DNA of 64,000 bases from an uncultured Eubacteriales bacterium (GCA_934729465.1 CAKVEP010000007.1:1-64000); one strand, 5' to 3'. Counted from the first letter of the stretch, positions 24,417 through 33,881 are shown. Numbers and translations: made by a program. Notes: generated by a model from the sequence alone, not told the origin.

Positions 24417-24501
24417 TGTTTTTATCTATATAATTAACAGCACTAAATAGCACTATAAAATACATTATAAGAGGACTTATAAAAATGATAAAATCCAACA
24501 T
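24406..24501 (-). CDS. Type I toxin-like hydrophobic peptide
   Basis: 31 residues on the minus strand. Residues 3-22 are one membrane span (DFIIFISPLIMYFIVLFSAV), followed by NYIDKNTKI. The charged tail after a single span is typical of type I toxins. Its Shine-Dalgarno GGAGG (about 24510-24514 on the plus map) sits in a hairpin with CCTCC at 24519-24523, so translation is probably restrained. Its own promoter lies at 24570-24598. Toxicity is inferred. Confidence 0.7.
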   Translation of the reverse strand: MLDFIIFISPLIMYFIVLFSAVNYIDKNTKI

Positions 24502-24569
24502 AATATCTACCTCCTCTGGGAGGCAGATTAACCGCCATTCATAGGCTAAACTCCTACTACTAATGTATC

Positions 24570-24598
24570 ATTATAAATTATAGAACAAGCAATTACAA
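24570..24598 (-). promoter_or_regulatory. Promoter of the type I toxin mRNA
   Basis: On the minus strand TTGTAA, 17 bases, TATAAT. The predicted start near 24563 gives a 60-base leader with the AGTAGTAGGAG sequence also present in the antisense RNA. Confidence 0.6.
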
Positions 24599-24705
24599 CA
24601 TAATTCTACAAAGAAAAATAAGTTTATAAAGGCTCGCTAAATTTGATTAGCCAGCCTTTTTTATTTTATATAAATACAAGAAATAAATATTTTTTATTTT
24701 TAGCA

Positions 24706-24751
24706 TTGACTTTTGTCGACAAAAAGGATAGAATAATTTTGTCAGACAAAA
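24706..24751 (+). promoter_or_regulatory. Promoter with two palindromic operators
   Basis: TTGACT (24706-24711), 17 bases, TAGAAT (24729-24734). A perfect 14-bp palindrome TTTTGTCGACAAAA covers 24711-24724 and a 15-bp palindrome TTTTGTC-A-GACAAAA covers 24737-24751. They flank the -10, so a bound dimer would block polymerase. The downstream ribbon-helix-helix protein is the obvious binder. Confidence 0.8.
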
Positions 24752-24762
24752 GGAGGGTAGAA

Positions 24763-24930
24763 TTGACAAAGCCTAAAATAGGCAGACCTACTGATGACCC
24801 TAAACCTTTCAAAATAGATGTAAGATTAAGTGAACGTGATATAAATATACTTGATGATTATTGCAAAAGGACGGGAAAGACTCGACCAGAAAGTGTCAGG
24901 GAAGCGATTAGAGGTCTCAAAGAAAAATAA
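24763..24930 (+). CDS. Ribbon-helix-helix autoregulator
   Basis: 55 residues from TTG 24763 with AGGAGGG upstream; the longer frame from 24643 would run through the promoter. A basic arm (TKPKIGRPTDDPKPFKIDVRL) is followed by SERDINILDDYCKRTGKTRPESVREAIRG, a CopG/MetJ-like DNA-binding fold. It probably represses its own promoter through the GTC(A)GAC palindromes. Confidence 0.8.
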   Translation: MTKPKIGRPTDDPKPFKIDVRLSERDINILDDYCKRTGKTRPESVREAIRGLKEK

Positions 24931-25075
24931 AAAGAGAGTAGGCGTGTTGTCAGACACTTATTCACCTACTCCGTATACACCCACAGCCCAAAAGAGCTAG
25001 AGTATAAATATTATATCATGTGCTTAATGAACTTTCAAGTTGGCTGGGGGAAATAATTTGAAAGGAATTTAATTT

Positions 25076-25465
25076 ATGAGCAAAGATTTTAACAAAAAGA
25101 CGGAAATTGAAGAGCTGGCATGCAAGATATTGGAAAGCATTATAAATACATTTAGCTAGCCTACATATTTATCACAGAGACACAAAGAAAATTCAGAATA
25201 TTATGACGAATTTGAAAAAGAGTTTGAGAAAGGACTAAGTTATGAGCAAAAAAAAGATTTAGATTCACTAATATCAATAAAAAATGCAGTAGAATCAACA
25301 CAATTTGACTATACATTGCTTTTGGGAATGCAAATAAAATCTGCCATAGAAGAAATAATAAAAAATCCTCTTAAAATCTTAAATTTATACGACAACGAGG
25401 GAATCCCTGTTAGAGATATTTATAAATCTATTAAGCAAAGAAGTGAGGGTGTCAATAATGGGTAA
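25076..25465 (+). pseudogene. Accessory phage gene interrupted by an in-frame TAG
   Basis: An ATG with AAAGGAATT upstream reads 27 codons, meets TAG at 25157-25159, and then stays open in the same frame to TAA at 25463. The downstream part is well-formed, charged and helical (YYDEFEKEFEKGLSYEQKKDLDSL, LLGMQIKSAIEEIIKNP). Either a single-base nonsense mutation broke it or the TAG is read through. No family recognised. It overlaps the next start. Confidence 0.6.
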
Positions 25466-25745
25466 TTTCAAGGAAAATATAAATTTATTTTTAACAGAAT
25501 CAATGAATAACTGTTTTATAAAATTAAAACAAATTGATAAAAATTATCAAGATATAAACGCTGCGAGAATAAAAGCCTCTCAAAAATTTGAGGACTTTTT
25601 AGATACGTTAAATTCAAAAGACAGACAATTTTTAGAGAACTACAAAAGCGAGGGATATTTAGCGGACAGCATAGAAAAAGAATGGCTTTATTTACAAGGT
25701 TACAAGGACTGTATAAAGTTATTAAAAATGATTGAAGAAATTTAA
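25458..25745 (+). CDS. Small helical protein of unknown function
   Basis: 95 residues from ATG 25458, inside the end of the interrupted gene; GAGGGTG is a fair ribosome site. Helical throughout: MGNFKENINLFLTESMNNC, KASQKFEDFLDTLNSKD, EKEWLYLQGYKDCIKLLKMI. Similar small proteins occur near lysogeny ends of Firmicute phages. No function known to me. Confidence 0.6.
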   Translation: MGNFKENINLFLTESMNNCFIKLKQIDKNYQDINAARIKASQKFEDFLDTLNSKDRQFLENYKSEGYLADSIEKEWLYLQGYKDCIKLLKMIEEI

Positions 25746-25786
25746 AAGGCGAAATAGATAAAAAAATTAAATAAAATTCTACATGA

Positions 25787-25816
25787 GGAGTGAGCTAAAA
25801 TCACTCCCTTTTCTTT
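25787..25816 (+). terminator. Terminator after the small accessory gene
   Basis: GGAGTGA pairs with TCACTCC around a seven-base loop, followed by CTTTTCTTT. Confidence 0.75.
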
Positions 25817-26246
25817 ATTTTGTTTGCTAATTTACCACCTATTTTACTTTATTCACCAATATTTGTTTATAAATTCATCCCCAAAATCCGTCTATAAGGG
25901 TGAGAGGAAATTTATTCTAATCAATGTACTTTGAAAATTGAATACATACATTCTCAGCCACGTTGTCCGCTGTGTTTCAAGTGAAACAAGCGTTTTATAC
26001 GGTGCGCCAAGACCTAAATGATATATTAAAATTTACACTTCTATTATATACAAATTTAGCGAGCGATATTCCACCAATATATAAAATCGTCTGTGGTGGG
26101 CGATTCTCAACAACAGCAGCGGTGATAATGATACTCCTACATAGTCGAGGTTAAGTCCCAGAGTGTAGCCCAAGGAAGGGACGTGCAATTCGTGTGTTGA
26201 TACCTAACCAGTATCAGGTTGAGGATGTCAAAAAAATTTATTTATA
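25817..26246 (+). other. 430-base noncoding stretch with several hairpins
   Basis: No supported gene. Visible structure includes CTACA/TGTAG enclosing about 22 bases, TGATAC/GTATCA near 26198-26218, and GTTTCA-AG-TGAAAC near 25974. GTGCGCC at 26002 resembles the 5' end of group II introns, but no domain V or reverse transcriptase is present. It may be a deletion scar or intron remnant upstream of the broken recombinase. Confidence 0.4.
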
Positions 26247-26259
26247 AGGAGTTTTTATA

Positions 26260-26982
26260 TTGAATTTGGACTATGAACACGTTATCAATAAAAAAATAAA
26301 TGGATGTGACATATCAATTTATTTTTCAAAAGAGCACAATCCAAAAATTAAAGAGAAAGATAGATATATAAGGAAAGACGGAAGTGAGTATAAAATAGAT
26401 GAATTAAAATATACTTGCTACCATAAGACAAGGAAATTAAGCGATTGTGACGGACAGACTTCATACAGAGCCGAGAAAATAGACAACGCAGTTTTAGCGG
26501 TACTTGAAGATTTATTTAAGAAAATAAAAGAAATACCGCAATCAAAAGCACTTGAAAGACGGTATAAATTGCAAGTATCGGGATGTAATGAGAGATATAA
26601 AAAAGCGAATGCCGAAGTAGAAAAGTTAGGCAATCAACTAAGAACATTAAAACTTGAAATCGGTAAGGCTCTAGTAGGGGAAAGCACATTTACAGCGGAA
26701 CAACTAAGCGAAGCAATCAAAGTTACGCAAAATAAATTAAGTGAAGCAAACTTAGAAATGGAAAAAGTAAAATCACAGTTAGATAACAAAAAAGAAGCTA
26801 TGGGGAAACTAGGTTACCATTATGAAAGTTTTTTAAGTTGGGCAAATGAATTTGAAAATTCACCGCTCGAGCAAAGAAAAATGATAGCGTGTCAGCTTAT
26901 AAGACAAGTTTTAGTTAGCGCAGGATATAACATAAAGATTGAGTTTGATATGAACTACCAGCAGTTTTGCGAGGGATTATAA
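26260..26982 (+). pseudogene. Large serine recombinase, N-terminally deleted
   Basis: 240 residues from TTG 26260 with AAGGAG upstream. Residues 40-75 are the end of the zinc-ribbon (KYTCYHKTRKLSDCDGQTSY and RAEKIDNAVL), then a long coiled coil (about 95-180) and the conserved C-terminus PLEQRKMIACQLIRQV. The resolvase catalytic domain, recombinase domain and first zinc Cys pair are absent. The first 33 residues look unrelated. It once integrated the element at the flanking att sites and cannot do so now. Confidence 0.85.
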
Positions 26983-27012
26983 CAATCATAAAATTGAAAG
27001 CTACAACAAGTG

Positions 27013-27099
27013 TTTTTTACGGTATGAAACTATAACGCTCGGTAGAGCATGCGGCTGTTAACCGCAGGGTCGTTGGTTCGAGTCCAACTTGGGGAGCCA
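27013..27099 (+). other. attR: phage arm plus 3' part of tRNA-Asn
   Basis: An arm at 27013-27036 (TTTTTTACGGTATG core) is the inverse of the left-end arms. It joins at CGCTCGGTAGAGC to tRNA-Asn sequence that is identical to 296-345 for 50 bases, then TTGGGGAGCCA. The missing 5' part means this is a displaced tRNA remnant, not a functional gene. Confidence 0.85.
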
Positions 27100-27162
27100 A
27101 AGAAGAGTTCGGTATTTATAGATGCCTAACTTTAATGTTTATACAATCTGGAGGAATTTATA

Positions 27163-27414
27163 ATGTCTGAATTTAAATACGATACGCAACTTTTGATTGA
27201 AGGAAAAAATTTAAGTGAAGAAAAAATAAATGATTATTTTGTAAATAAATTTCAAGGAGATTGTCTTTTGGTGGTCAGTGATGATGATTTGGTTAAGATT
27301 CATTTTCATACAAATGAGCCATGGAAAGTACTAGAATATTGTGCAAGTATTGGAGAAATTTATGATATTATAATTGAGGACATGGACAGGCAAGAAAGAG
27401 GATTAAAAGGATAA
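27163..27414 (+). CDS. Stand-alone FakA/YloV middle-domain protein
   Basis: 83 residues with CTGGAGG upstream. It aligns by eye with the middle domain of the fatty-acid kinase subunit FakA (YloV): GDCLLVVSDDDLVKIHFHTNEPWKVLEY and IGEIYDIIIEDMDRQ; FakA usually reads VHVHTNDPGKVLEYAL. The Dak2 kinase domain and the rest are absent. It could be a real single-domain protein or a remnant of fakA cut by rearrangement at the tRNA site. Confidence 0.6.
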   Translation: MSEFKYDTQLLIEGKNLSEEKINDYFVNKFQGDCLLVVSDDDLVKIHFHTNEPWKVLEYCASIGEIYDIIIEDMDRQERGLKG

Positions 27415-27461
27415 AAATTTTGTGTAAATAAATATTTTATAATTAAAGATAAATAAAAAAT

Positions 27462-27499
27462 AGGTTTATCCACAATTTTATGGGTAAACCTGTTTTATT
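27462..27499. terminator. Bidirectional terminator between FakA-like gene and agcS
   Basis: An eleven-pair stem (AGGTTTATCCA with TGGGTAAACCT, one wobble) flanked by A run on the left and T run on the right, serving the convergent genes. Confidence 0.8.
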
Positions 27500-27505
27500 T
27501 AAATA

Positions 27506-28903
27506 TTATTTCCAAAACATAGTATCGTATATTCCGTTAGCAGGAGCGTTAAAAATGGGGTCTTTGTTTTGAGATTTTTGTTTTGAATAATCATTCAAAG
27601 CAAGCGTGGAACGCTTGGTAAGAAGAAGAATTGCTATGATATTAACAATGGCCATGAGTCCCATACAAATATCAGCGAAATTCCAAACTACTTCAGCGCT
27701 CGCCATTGCGCCTAAAATAACAGGGATTATGCACATTGCCCTAAATATATTTAAAACATAGTGATTATCTTTAATAAACAACAAATTGGATTCAGCATAG
27801 CAATAGTTACCAATTATTGAGCTAAATGCGAAAGCAAATATTGAAAAAGTCATAAAGTGAATCCCTATAGTTCCTATTTGACCGTTAAGAGCCTCTTGAA
27901 CTAAAGGTATGCCATCGGCGTGACCGTCTATAGCAACACCGGACAACATTATTATAAAAGCTGTTGTGGTGCATATTAAAAACGTGTCTATAAACACAGA
28001 TAAAACTTGAACAATTCCCTGTTTGACCGGGTGAGAAACATCAGCGGTTGCGGCGGCGTTAGGAGCACTTCCCATGCCAGCTTCATTTGAGAACAAACCT
28101 CTTTTTATTCCGATAAGTACGGCACTTCCGGCGAATCCGCCGAAGATAGATTTGAAATCAAAAGCTTTGCTAAAGATGACGGAGAACATTGAGGGGAGCT
28201 TGTCTATATTTCTCAAAGTAATAAAGACGCCCAAAGATAAATAAATAATAGCCATTATTGGTACAATTATTGAAGAAATAAATCCAATTCTGTGAACTCC
28301 ACCAAAAATGATGAATGCGGTGAAAATACCAAGTACTATCCCAACGACTAACGGCCAAATGGAATGTTCGTATCCGGGAATATAATATTGGAACGAAGAC
28401 GAAATATTATACGCTTGAAGGGCGTTGAATCCAATTGCGAAACAAGATATTAGTAACACCGAAAATAAAATACCTATGCTTCTTTTGCCAAGAGCCATTT
28501 GTATATAATATGACGGTCCACCTCTAAAAGAATTTTCATCTTTATCATTAACTTTGTATATTTGAGCCAGTGTGCTTTCAACGAAAGCCGAAGCAGATCC
28601 AAGAAAAGCCATTATCCACATCCAAAATATAGCTCCGGGACCTCCTGCAACTAAAGCGGTTGTGATGCCCGCTATGTTTCCGGTTCCAACCTTAGAAGCT
28701 GTTGAAATCATAAGTGCTTGGAAAGATGACACTCGATTTCCAGAAGACTTTTCAGTCATAAGTTTTATGGACTCGGGAAGGAATCGCAACTGAACAAATT
28801 TAGTACGGAAGGTAAAATAGAGTCCGCACAAAACCAAAAGTGCAATGAGTATGTTACTGTACAAAAAATTATTAATGTTTGACAACATTGTTTCTAACTG
28901 CAA
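27506..28903 (-). CDS. agcS: Alanine/glycine:sodium symporter, AgcS family
   Basis: 465 residues from TTG 28903 (GGAGTG upstream), or 460 from the ATG at 28888. About ten membrane spans. Family motifs include SSFQALMISTASKVGTGNIAGI, GGPGAIFWMWIMAFLGSASAF and RGLFSNEAGMGSAPNAAA. It takes up alanine or glycine with Na+ across the cytoplasmic membrane. Length and motifs are complete. Confidence 0.92.
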   Translation of the reverse strand: MQLETMLSNINNFLYSNILIALLVLCGLYFTFRTKFVQLRFLPESIKLMTEKSSGNRVSSFQALMISTASKVGTGNIAGITTALVAGGPGAIFWMWIMAFLGSASAFVESTLAQIYKVNDKDENSFRGGPSYYIQMALGKRSIGILFSVLLISCFAIGFNALQAYNISSSFQYYIPGYEHSIWPLVVGIVLGIFTAFIIFGGVHRIGFISSIIVPIMAIIYLSLGVFITLRNIDKLPSMFSVIFSKAFDFKSIFGGFAGSAVLIGIKRGLFSNEAGMGSAPNAAATADVSHPVKQGIVQVLSVFIDTFLICTTTAFIIMLSGVAIDGHADGIPLVQEALNGQIGTIGIHFMTFSIFAFAFSSIIGNYCYAESNLLFIKDNHYVLNIFRAMCIIPVILGAMASAEVVWNFADICMGLMAIVNIIAILLLTKRSTLALNDYSKQKSQNKDPIFNAPANGIYDTMFWK

Positions 28904-28981
28904 AACAAAATCACTCCTTTACATATTAATTTGAATTATACCATAAAAATCCATATATTTTCAACACTTAGTGAAATTATA

Positions 28982-29395
28982 TTAATATTTTATTTTTTTA
29001 CGCTTGTTAACACCCAAAATTCCACCTACAGCACCCGTTAAAAGCATGAGTAAAAGACGAATAAGTGTTGTTAATGAAAGGGAATCTCTAACTGTGACAA
29101 GTCCGGCAATAAACAGTATTACAAACATAACGAATCCACAAACCATGCCGCACAACATACCATTTTGTTTTAAAATTCTTGCCCCGATATATCCGCCCGC
29201 AAACGCTCCACATCCTGCAATCATCATAACTAATGGACTAACGGCTAAATGTGGAATATTACTGCTTTTTGTTAAAACAAACGCGCTTAAAAATAATAGT
29301 GCTATGCATAATATTATACCTAAAAATGAACCAATAATTATAGATTTTACGAAATTCTCTGTATTATTTTTATTTCTGGTTGATTTTTTAGCCAC
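28982..29395 (-). CDS. TIGR04086/YrzE-like membrane protein
   Basis: 137 residues, with a basic N-terminus (MAKKSTRNKNN) and four hydrophobic segments: SIIIGSFLGIILCIALLFL, AVSPLVMMIAGCGAFAGGYI, CGMVCGFVMFVILFIAGLV and LLMLLTGAVGGILGV. Pattern and position downstream of yajC fit the TIGR04086 family of Firmicutes. Function unknown. It is the distal gene of the tgt-yajC group. Confidence 0.75.
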   Translation of the reverse strand: MAKKSTRNKNNTENFVKSIIIGSFLGIILCIALLFLSAFVLTKSSNIPHLAVSPLVMMIAGCGAFAGGYIGARILKQNGMLCGMVCGFVMFVILFIAGLVTVRDSLSLTTLIRLLLMLLTGAVGGILGVNKRKKIKY

Positions 29396-29493
29396 TGATT
29401 ATTACATCTCCTTAAAAAAATTCCGCACAAATACTTGCAACAAAACAAATATATCGTGCGGTAAATAATATTCAAATAAGAAGAAAAATATTC

Positions 29494-29805
29494 TTATTGC
29501 TTATTTTCAACATTTTTATTGTCAACGCTGGAAACAGCCCATTTTTTTATACGAATTTTATTGCTTCCAGATTCTATAATTAAAGAATCTGTGTCATCTT
29601 TAATGTTTATAATGCGACCAACGATTCCACCAATGGTAGTAATTTCATCGCCAAGTTGTAGACTCTTTTTTAGCTCTTCCTCTTGTTTTCTTCTTTTCTG
29701 TTGAGGGCGCACCATTATAAGATACATTCCTCCAAAAATGATTACGTAAACTAATATCATTGAAATTAGCTGACTATTAATTCCCAGACCATCAAAAAAA
29801 TTCAT
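29494..29805 (-). CDS. yajC: Preprotein translocase subunit YajC
   Basis: 103 residues from ATG 29805 (TTGGAGGA upstream; the longer frame starting at 29868 has none). One N-terminal membrane span is followed by MVRPQQKRRKQEEELKKSLQLGDEI-type sequence and TIGGIVGRI, the family signature. It associates with SecDF at the Sec translocon. Located just downstream of tgt, a common arrangement. Confidence 0.92.
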   Translation of the reverse strand: MNFFDGLGINSQLISMILVYVIIFGGMYLIMVRPQQKRRKQEEELKKSLQLGDEITTIGGIVGRIINIKDDTDSLIIESGSNKIRIKKWAVSSVDNKNVENKQ

Positions 29806-29899
29806 AAATAAAATCCTCCAAAAATTTAATAAATAAAGTATATCAATTAAATAAAGTTTTATCAACACATTTTTTATCTATATTAGTGCCAACAAAGCA

Positions 29900-31084
<1,185 letters not shown>

Positions 31085-31128
31085 TTAAGTTGTTATAATA
31101 AACAAAAAACATTGAAAGGATGAGTAAA

Positions 31129-31491
31129 ATGGAATATAATACAACAAATTTTGGTTTTGATGAAAATACTAGTAACAGAGTAAATCCTGACTTTGATGAA
31201 GAAGATGACAACAGAGCAAATTTTGGATTTAGAAGAACCGATATTAGCAGAACAAATTTTAATAAAGATGAAAATAGAAGAGCAGGCTTTAAAGTTATGT
31301 TTAAAGGGGAGCAAAATAATAAAGCGTATTTAGATAAAAGTTTAAGCAGAGATTATAGTGGAAATTGGGGTCTTACAAGAAAGCAGCCTTACGTTGTAAG
31401 CGAGGTATTCGAAGACTACCAAGGAAATGTAATTTATGGCTTAGCAGGGATAAGAGGCTATTTCCATGCGGATTGTTTTGAGCGTGTTTGA
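31129..31491 (+). CDS. Small protein with N-terminal NFGF-type repeats
   Basis: 120 residues from ATG 31129 (GAAAGGA upstream). The first 55 residues are a loose repeat: TNFGFDENTSNRVNP, ANFGFRRTDISRTNF, NKDENRRAGF. The C-terminal 45 residues look like a small beta domain (PYVVSEVFEDYQGNVIYGLA, GYFHADCFERV). It runs opposite to tgt and queA, which flank it. No family recognised. A strong terminator follows. Confidence 0.65.
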   Translation: MEYNTTNFGFDENTSNRVNPDFDEEDDNRANFGFRRTDISRTNFNKDENRRAGFKVMFKGEQNNKAYLDKSLSRDYSGNWGLTRKQPYVVSEVFEDYQGNVIYGLAGIRGYFHADCFERV

Positions 31492-31512
31492 CAATTAAAA
31501 TGAATGAGCTTT

Positions 31513-31552
31513 ACAGGATGATAAACTTAATAGTTTATTGTCCTGTGTTTTA
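31513..31552. terminator. Terminator shared by the small gene and queA
   Basis: A fourteen-pair stem (31513-31526 with 31533-31546, two wobbles) and a six-base loop, with GTTTTAT to the right. It lies between convergent genes. Confidence 0.8.
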
Positions 31553-32623
31553 TATTATCATCATAGCGTCGCCAAAGCTAAAAAATCTGTACTTTTCATT
31601 AACAGCAGTTTTGTAAGCATTCATGGTGTTTTCGTAGCCTGCGAAAGCCGAAACTAGCATTATCAGAGTACTTTCGGGAAGGTGAAAATTAGTTATCAAT
31701 CCGTCGATACATTTAAATTCGTATCCCGGATGAATGAATATGTCTGTCCACCCTTCGGACGACTTAATACAATTATTTTTTGAAGCGATTGTTTCGAGAG
31801 TTCTACAACTGGTTGTCCCAACAGCAATCACTTTTCCACCATTTTGTTTAGTATTGTTGATAATCTCAGCAGTTTCTTCCGACATAAAATAATGTTCGGA
31901 GTGCATTTTATGTTCGTTAATGTTTTCCGTTTGAACCGGACGAAATGTACCTAATCCAACATGGAGCGTAACGAAACCGATGTTTACGCCCTTTTCTTTT
32001 AATTTGTCGAGGAGTTCGGGAGTAAAGTGAAGACCTGCAGTTGGAGCAGCGGCAGAGCCGAGGTCCTTTGCGTATACGGTTTGATATCTTGACTTATTTT
32101 TTAAGGACTCTTTTATGTAAGGCGGCAACGGCATTTGACCAATTTCATCTAAAATGTTGAAAAAATTACCTTCGTATTTAAATTCGATAATTCTGTTTCC
32201 GTCATCTTTAACGTCTGTAATTTTGCCGATAAGCTTGCCGTCTCCGAATGAGAACGAGGTGCCACATTTAGCTTTTTTCCCCGGTTTTACTAACGTTTCC
32301 CATGAATTGTTTGAAACCTGTTTTAGTAAGAGAAACTCAACGAGCTTTGAATTTTCGCAATTATTTTCTGAAGAAAGCTTATTACCGAAAATTCTTGCAG
32401 GCAAAACTTTTGAATTATTTAATATTAAGCAATCGCCCTTGTTTATAAAATTTATTATATCTTTAAAATGTTGGTGTTTTAAAGTGCCTGTGGTTTTGTC
32501 AAGAACAAGCAATTTTGAAGCATCTCGAGGCTCTATTGGCGACTGTGCAATGAGCTCAGGAGGAAGGTCGAAGTTAAACTGACTTTTTTTAGTAAGACTT
32601 TGCTGTGAAAAAATTTCTTTCAA
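31550..32623 (-). CDS. queA: S-adenosylmethionine:tRNA ribosyltransferase-isomerase
   Basis: 357 residues from TTG 32623, nine bases after GGAGGT; QueA proteins usually start close to FDFDLPxELIAQxP, here at about residue 16. Motifs: [31 protein letters not shown]-like [33 protein letters not shown] and [15 protein letters not shown]. It builds epoxyqueuosine on tRNA after Tgt. Confidence 0.94.
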   Translation of the reverse strand: MKEIFSQQSLTKKSQFNFDLPPELIAQSPIEPRDASKLLVLDKTTGTLKHQHFKDIINFINKGDCLILNNSKVLPARIFGNKLSSENNCENSKLVEFLLLKQVSNNSWETLVKPGKKAKCGTSFSFGDGKLIGKITDVKDDGNRIIEFKYEGNFFNILDEIGQMPLPPYIKESLKNKSRYQTVYAKDLGSAAAPTAGLHFTPELLDKLKEKGVNIGFVTLHVGLGTFRPVQTENINEHKMHSEHYFMSEETAEIINNTKQNGGKVIAVGTTSCRTLETIASKNNCIKSSEGWTDIFIHPGYEFKCIDGLITNFHLPESTLIMLVSAFAGYENTMNAYKTAVNEKYRFFSFGDAMMII

Positions 32624-32759
32624 AGGGATACCTCCAATTGTACTCAAATTGACAACTTATTGAATACAGTGATATTATTAAGCATAGTAAAAATTATATT
32701 GTATTTATCAAAAAATTACAACAGCTTAAAATAATATAAAAGGAAGGTATGATGATAAT

Positions 32760-33839
32760 ATGAGCAAGACATACAAAGTTGGAATAATAGGAGCAACTGG
32801 AATGGTTGGTCAAAGGTTTATAACGCTTCTTGAGAACCACCCGTGGTACGAAATTGAAGTTTTGGCAGCAAGCAAAAGGTCGGCAGGAAAAACTTATAAA
32901 GAAGCGGTTGGAAAAAGGTGGGTAATGGATAGAGAAATTCCAAAAGATGTTGAAAACAAGGTTATGTTTGACGCTGTTGAAGACATTAATGAAATTGTTA
33001 GCAAGGTAGATTTTGTTTTCTGTGCTGTAGACATGAAGAAAGAAGACATAATAAAACTTGAGGAGATGTATGCTAAAAAGGAATGTCCGGTAGTTTCAAA
33101 CAACAGTGCCCACAGATTTACTCCTGATGTACCGATGGTAATTCCCGAGGTAAACCCAGAGCATATAGAAATAATAAATCAGCAGAGAAAACGTTTGGGT
33201 GTTAAAAAAGGATTTATAGCTGTGAAATCTAATTGTTCGCTTCAATGCTATGTTCCGGCACTCCACCCGTTAAAAGACTTAGGAATTAAAAATGTTTTGG
33301 TGTGTACGTATCAAGCAGTGTCCGGAGCGGGAAGAACTCTCCAAAATTGGGAAGAAATGAACGATAACATAATTCCATACATAGGCGGTGAAGAAGAAAA
33401 ATCTGAGAAAGAACCGCTAAAAATTTGGGGTCATATTAATAAAGATAAAATTGAGCTGTCTCAGACTCCGAATATTACGGCTCAATGTATAAGGGTTCCC
33501 ATCAGCGACGGACACACAGCAGCAGTGTTTGTAGATTTTGAGAGAAAAGCGTCTGTTGCCGAAATTATTGACAGATGGAAAAATTATGTGGTAAACTCGG
33601 AGTTAAGAGAATTACCAAGTTCTCCTAAGCAGTTTATCCACTATTTTGAAGAGCAAGACCGTCCTCAAATAAAACTTGAAAGAAACTTGGAAAATGGTAT
33701 GGCTATATCAGTTGGCAGACTACGGGAAGATACTCAGTATGATATGAAATTCGTGTGTATGTCGCATAATACCATAAGAGGTGCTGCCGGAGGAGCTATA
33801 CTTCTTGCGGAATTGCTTTGTCAGAAGGGATATATTTAA
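32760..33839 (+). CDS. asd: Aspartate-semialdehyde dehydrogenase (archaeal/fungal-type)
   Basis: 359 residues with AAGGAAGG upstream. NADP-binding GIIGATGMVGQRF at the start; the catalytic cysteine is in AVKSNCSLQCYVPAL. Residues such as VSGAGRTLQNWEEM and RVPISDGHTAAVFVDFE are typical of the archaeal/yeast-like branch. It reduces aspartyl phosphate to the semialdehyde that DapA then condenses with pyruvate. It heads the asd-dapA-dapB group. Confidence 0.94.
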   Translation: MSKTYKVGIIGATGMVGQRFITLLENHPWYEIEVLAASKRSAGKTYKEAVGKRWVMDREIPKDVENKVMFDAVEDINEIVSKVDFVFCAVDMKKEDIIKLEEMYAKKECPVVSNNSAHRFTPDVPMVIPEVNPEHIEIINQQRKRLGVKKGFIAVKSNCSLQCYVPALHPLKDLGIKNVLVCTYQAVSGAGRTLQNWEEMNDNIIPYIGGEEEKSEKEPLKIWGHINKDKIELSQTPNITAQCIRVPISDGHTAAVFVDFERKASVAEIIDRWKNYVVNSELRELPSSPKQFIHYFEEQDRPQIKLERNLENGMAISVGRLREDTQYDMKFVCMSHNTIRGAAGGAILLAELLCQKGYI

Positions 33840-33881
33840 TGGGAAATGTCTATGAAAAATTTATAATATCGAGAAAGAGAG

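Larger units (their letters stand above)
59..27099 (+). mobile_element. Defective siphovirus-type prophage at tRNA-Asn
   Basis: The element has the gene order of an HK97-like temperate phage: recombination, replication, regulator, terminase, portal, protease, capsid, connectors, tail tube, chaperones, tape measure. Fragments of a tRNA-Asn gene flank it on both sides, and a serine recombinase C-terminus lies just inside the right end. It is defective. The catalytic half of the recombinase is missing, the tape measure is fused to a fibre gene, and I see no Dit, Tal, holin or endolysin. No CI-like repressor is recognisable. Limits are inferred from the tRNA-derived att repeats. Confidence 0.9.

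Noticed and set aside
24643..24762. N-terminal extension of the ribbon-helix-helix protein at 24763
   Set aside because: It would cover the promoter and both operators; TTG 24763 has its own ribosome site.
24939..24978. Terminator at GAGTAGG/CCTACTC after the ribbon-helix-helix gene
   Set aside because: The stem closes a loop of more than 20 bases and no T run follows.
26002..26246. Group II intron
   Set aside because: Only a GTGCGCC start and a few stems are visible. No domain V hairpin and no reverse transcriptase reading frame, so it is kept as unexplained sequence.
29004..29468. Plus-strand ORF opposite the TIGR04086-like gene and yajC region
   Set aside because: It mirrors a membrane protein on the other strand, has no ribosome site and no recognisable domain.
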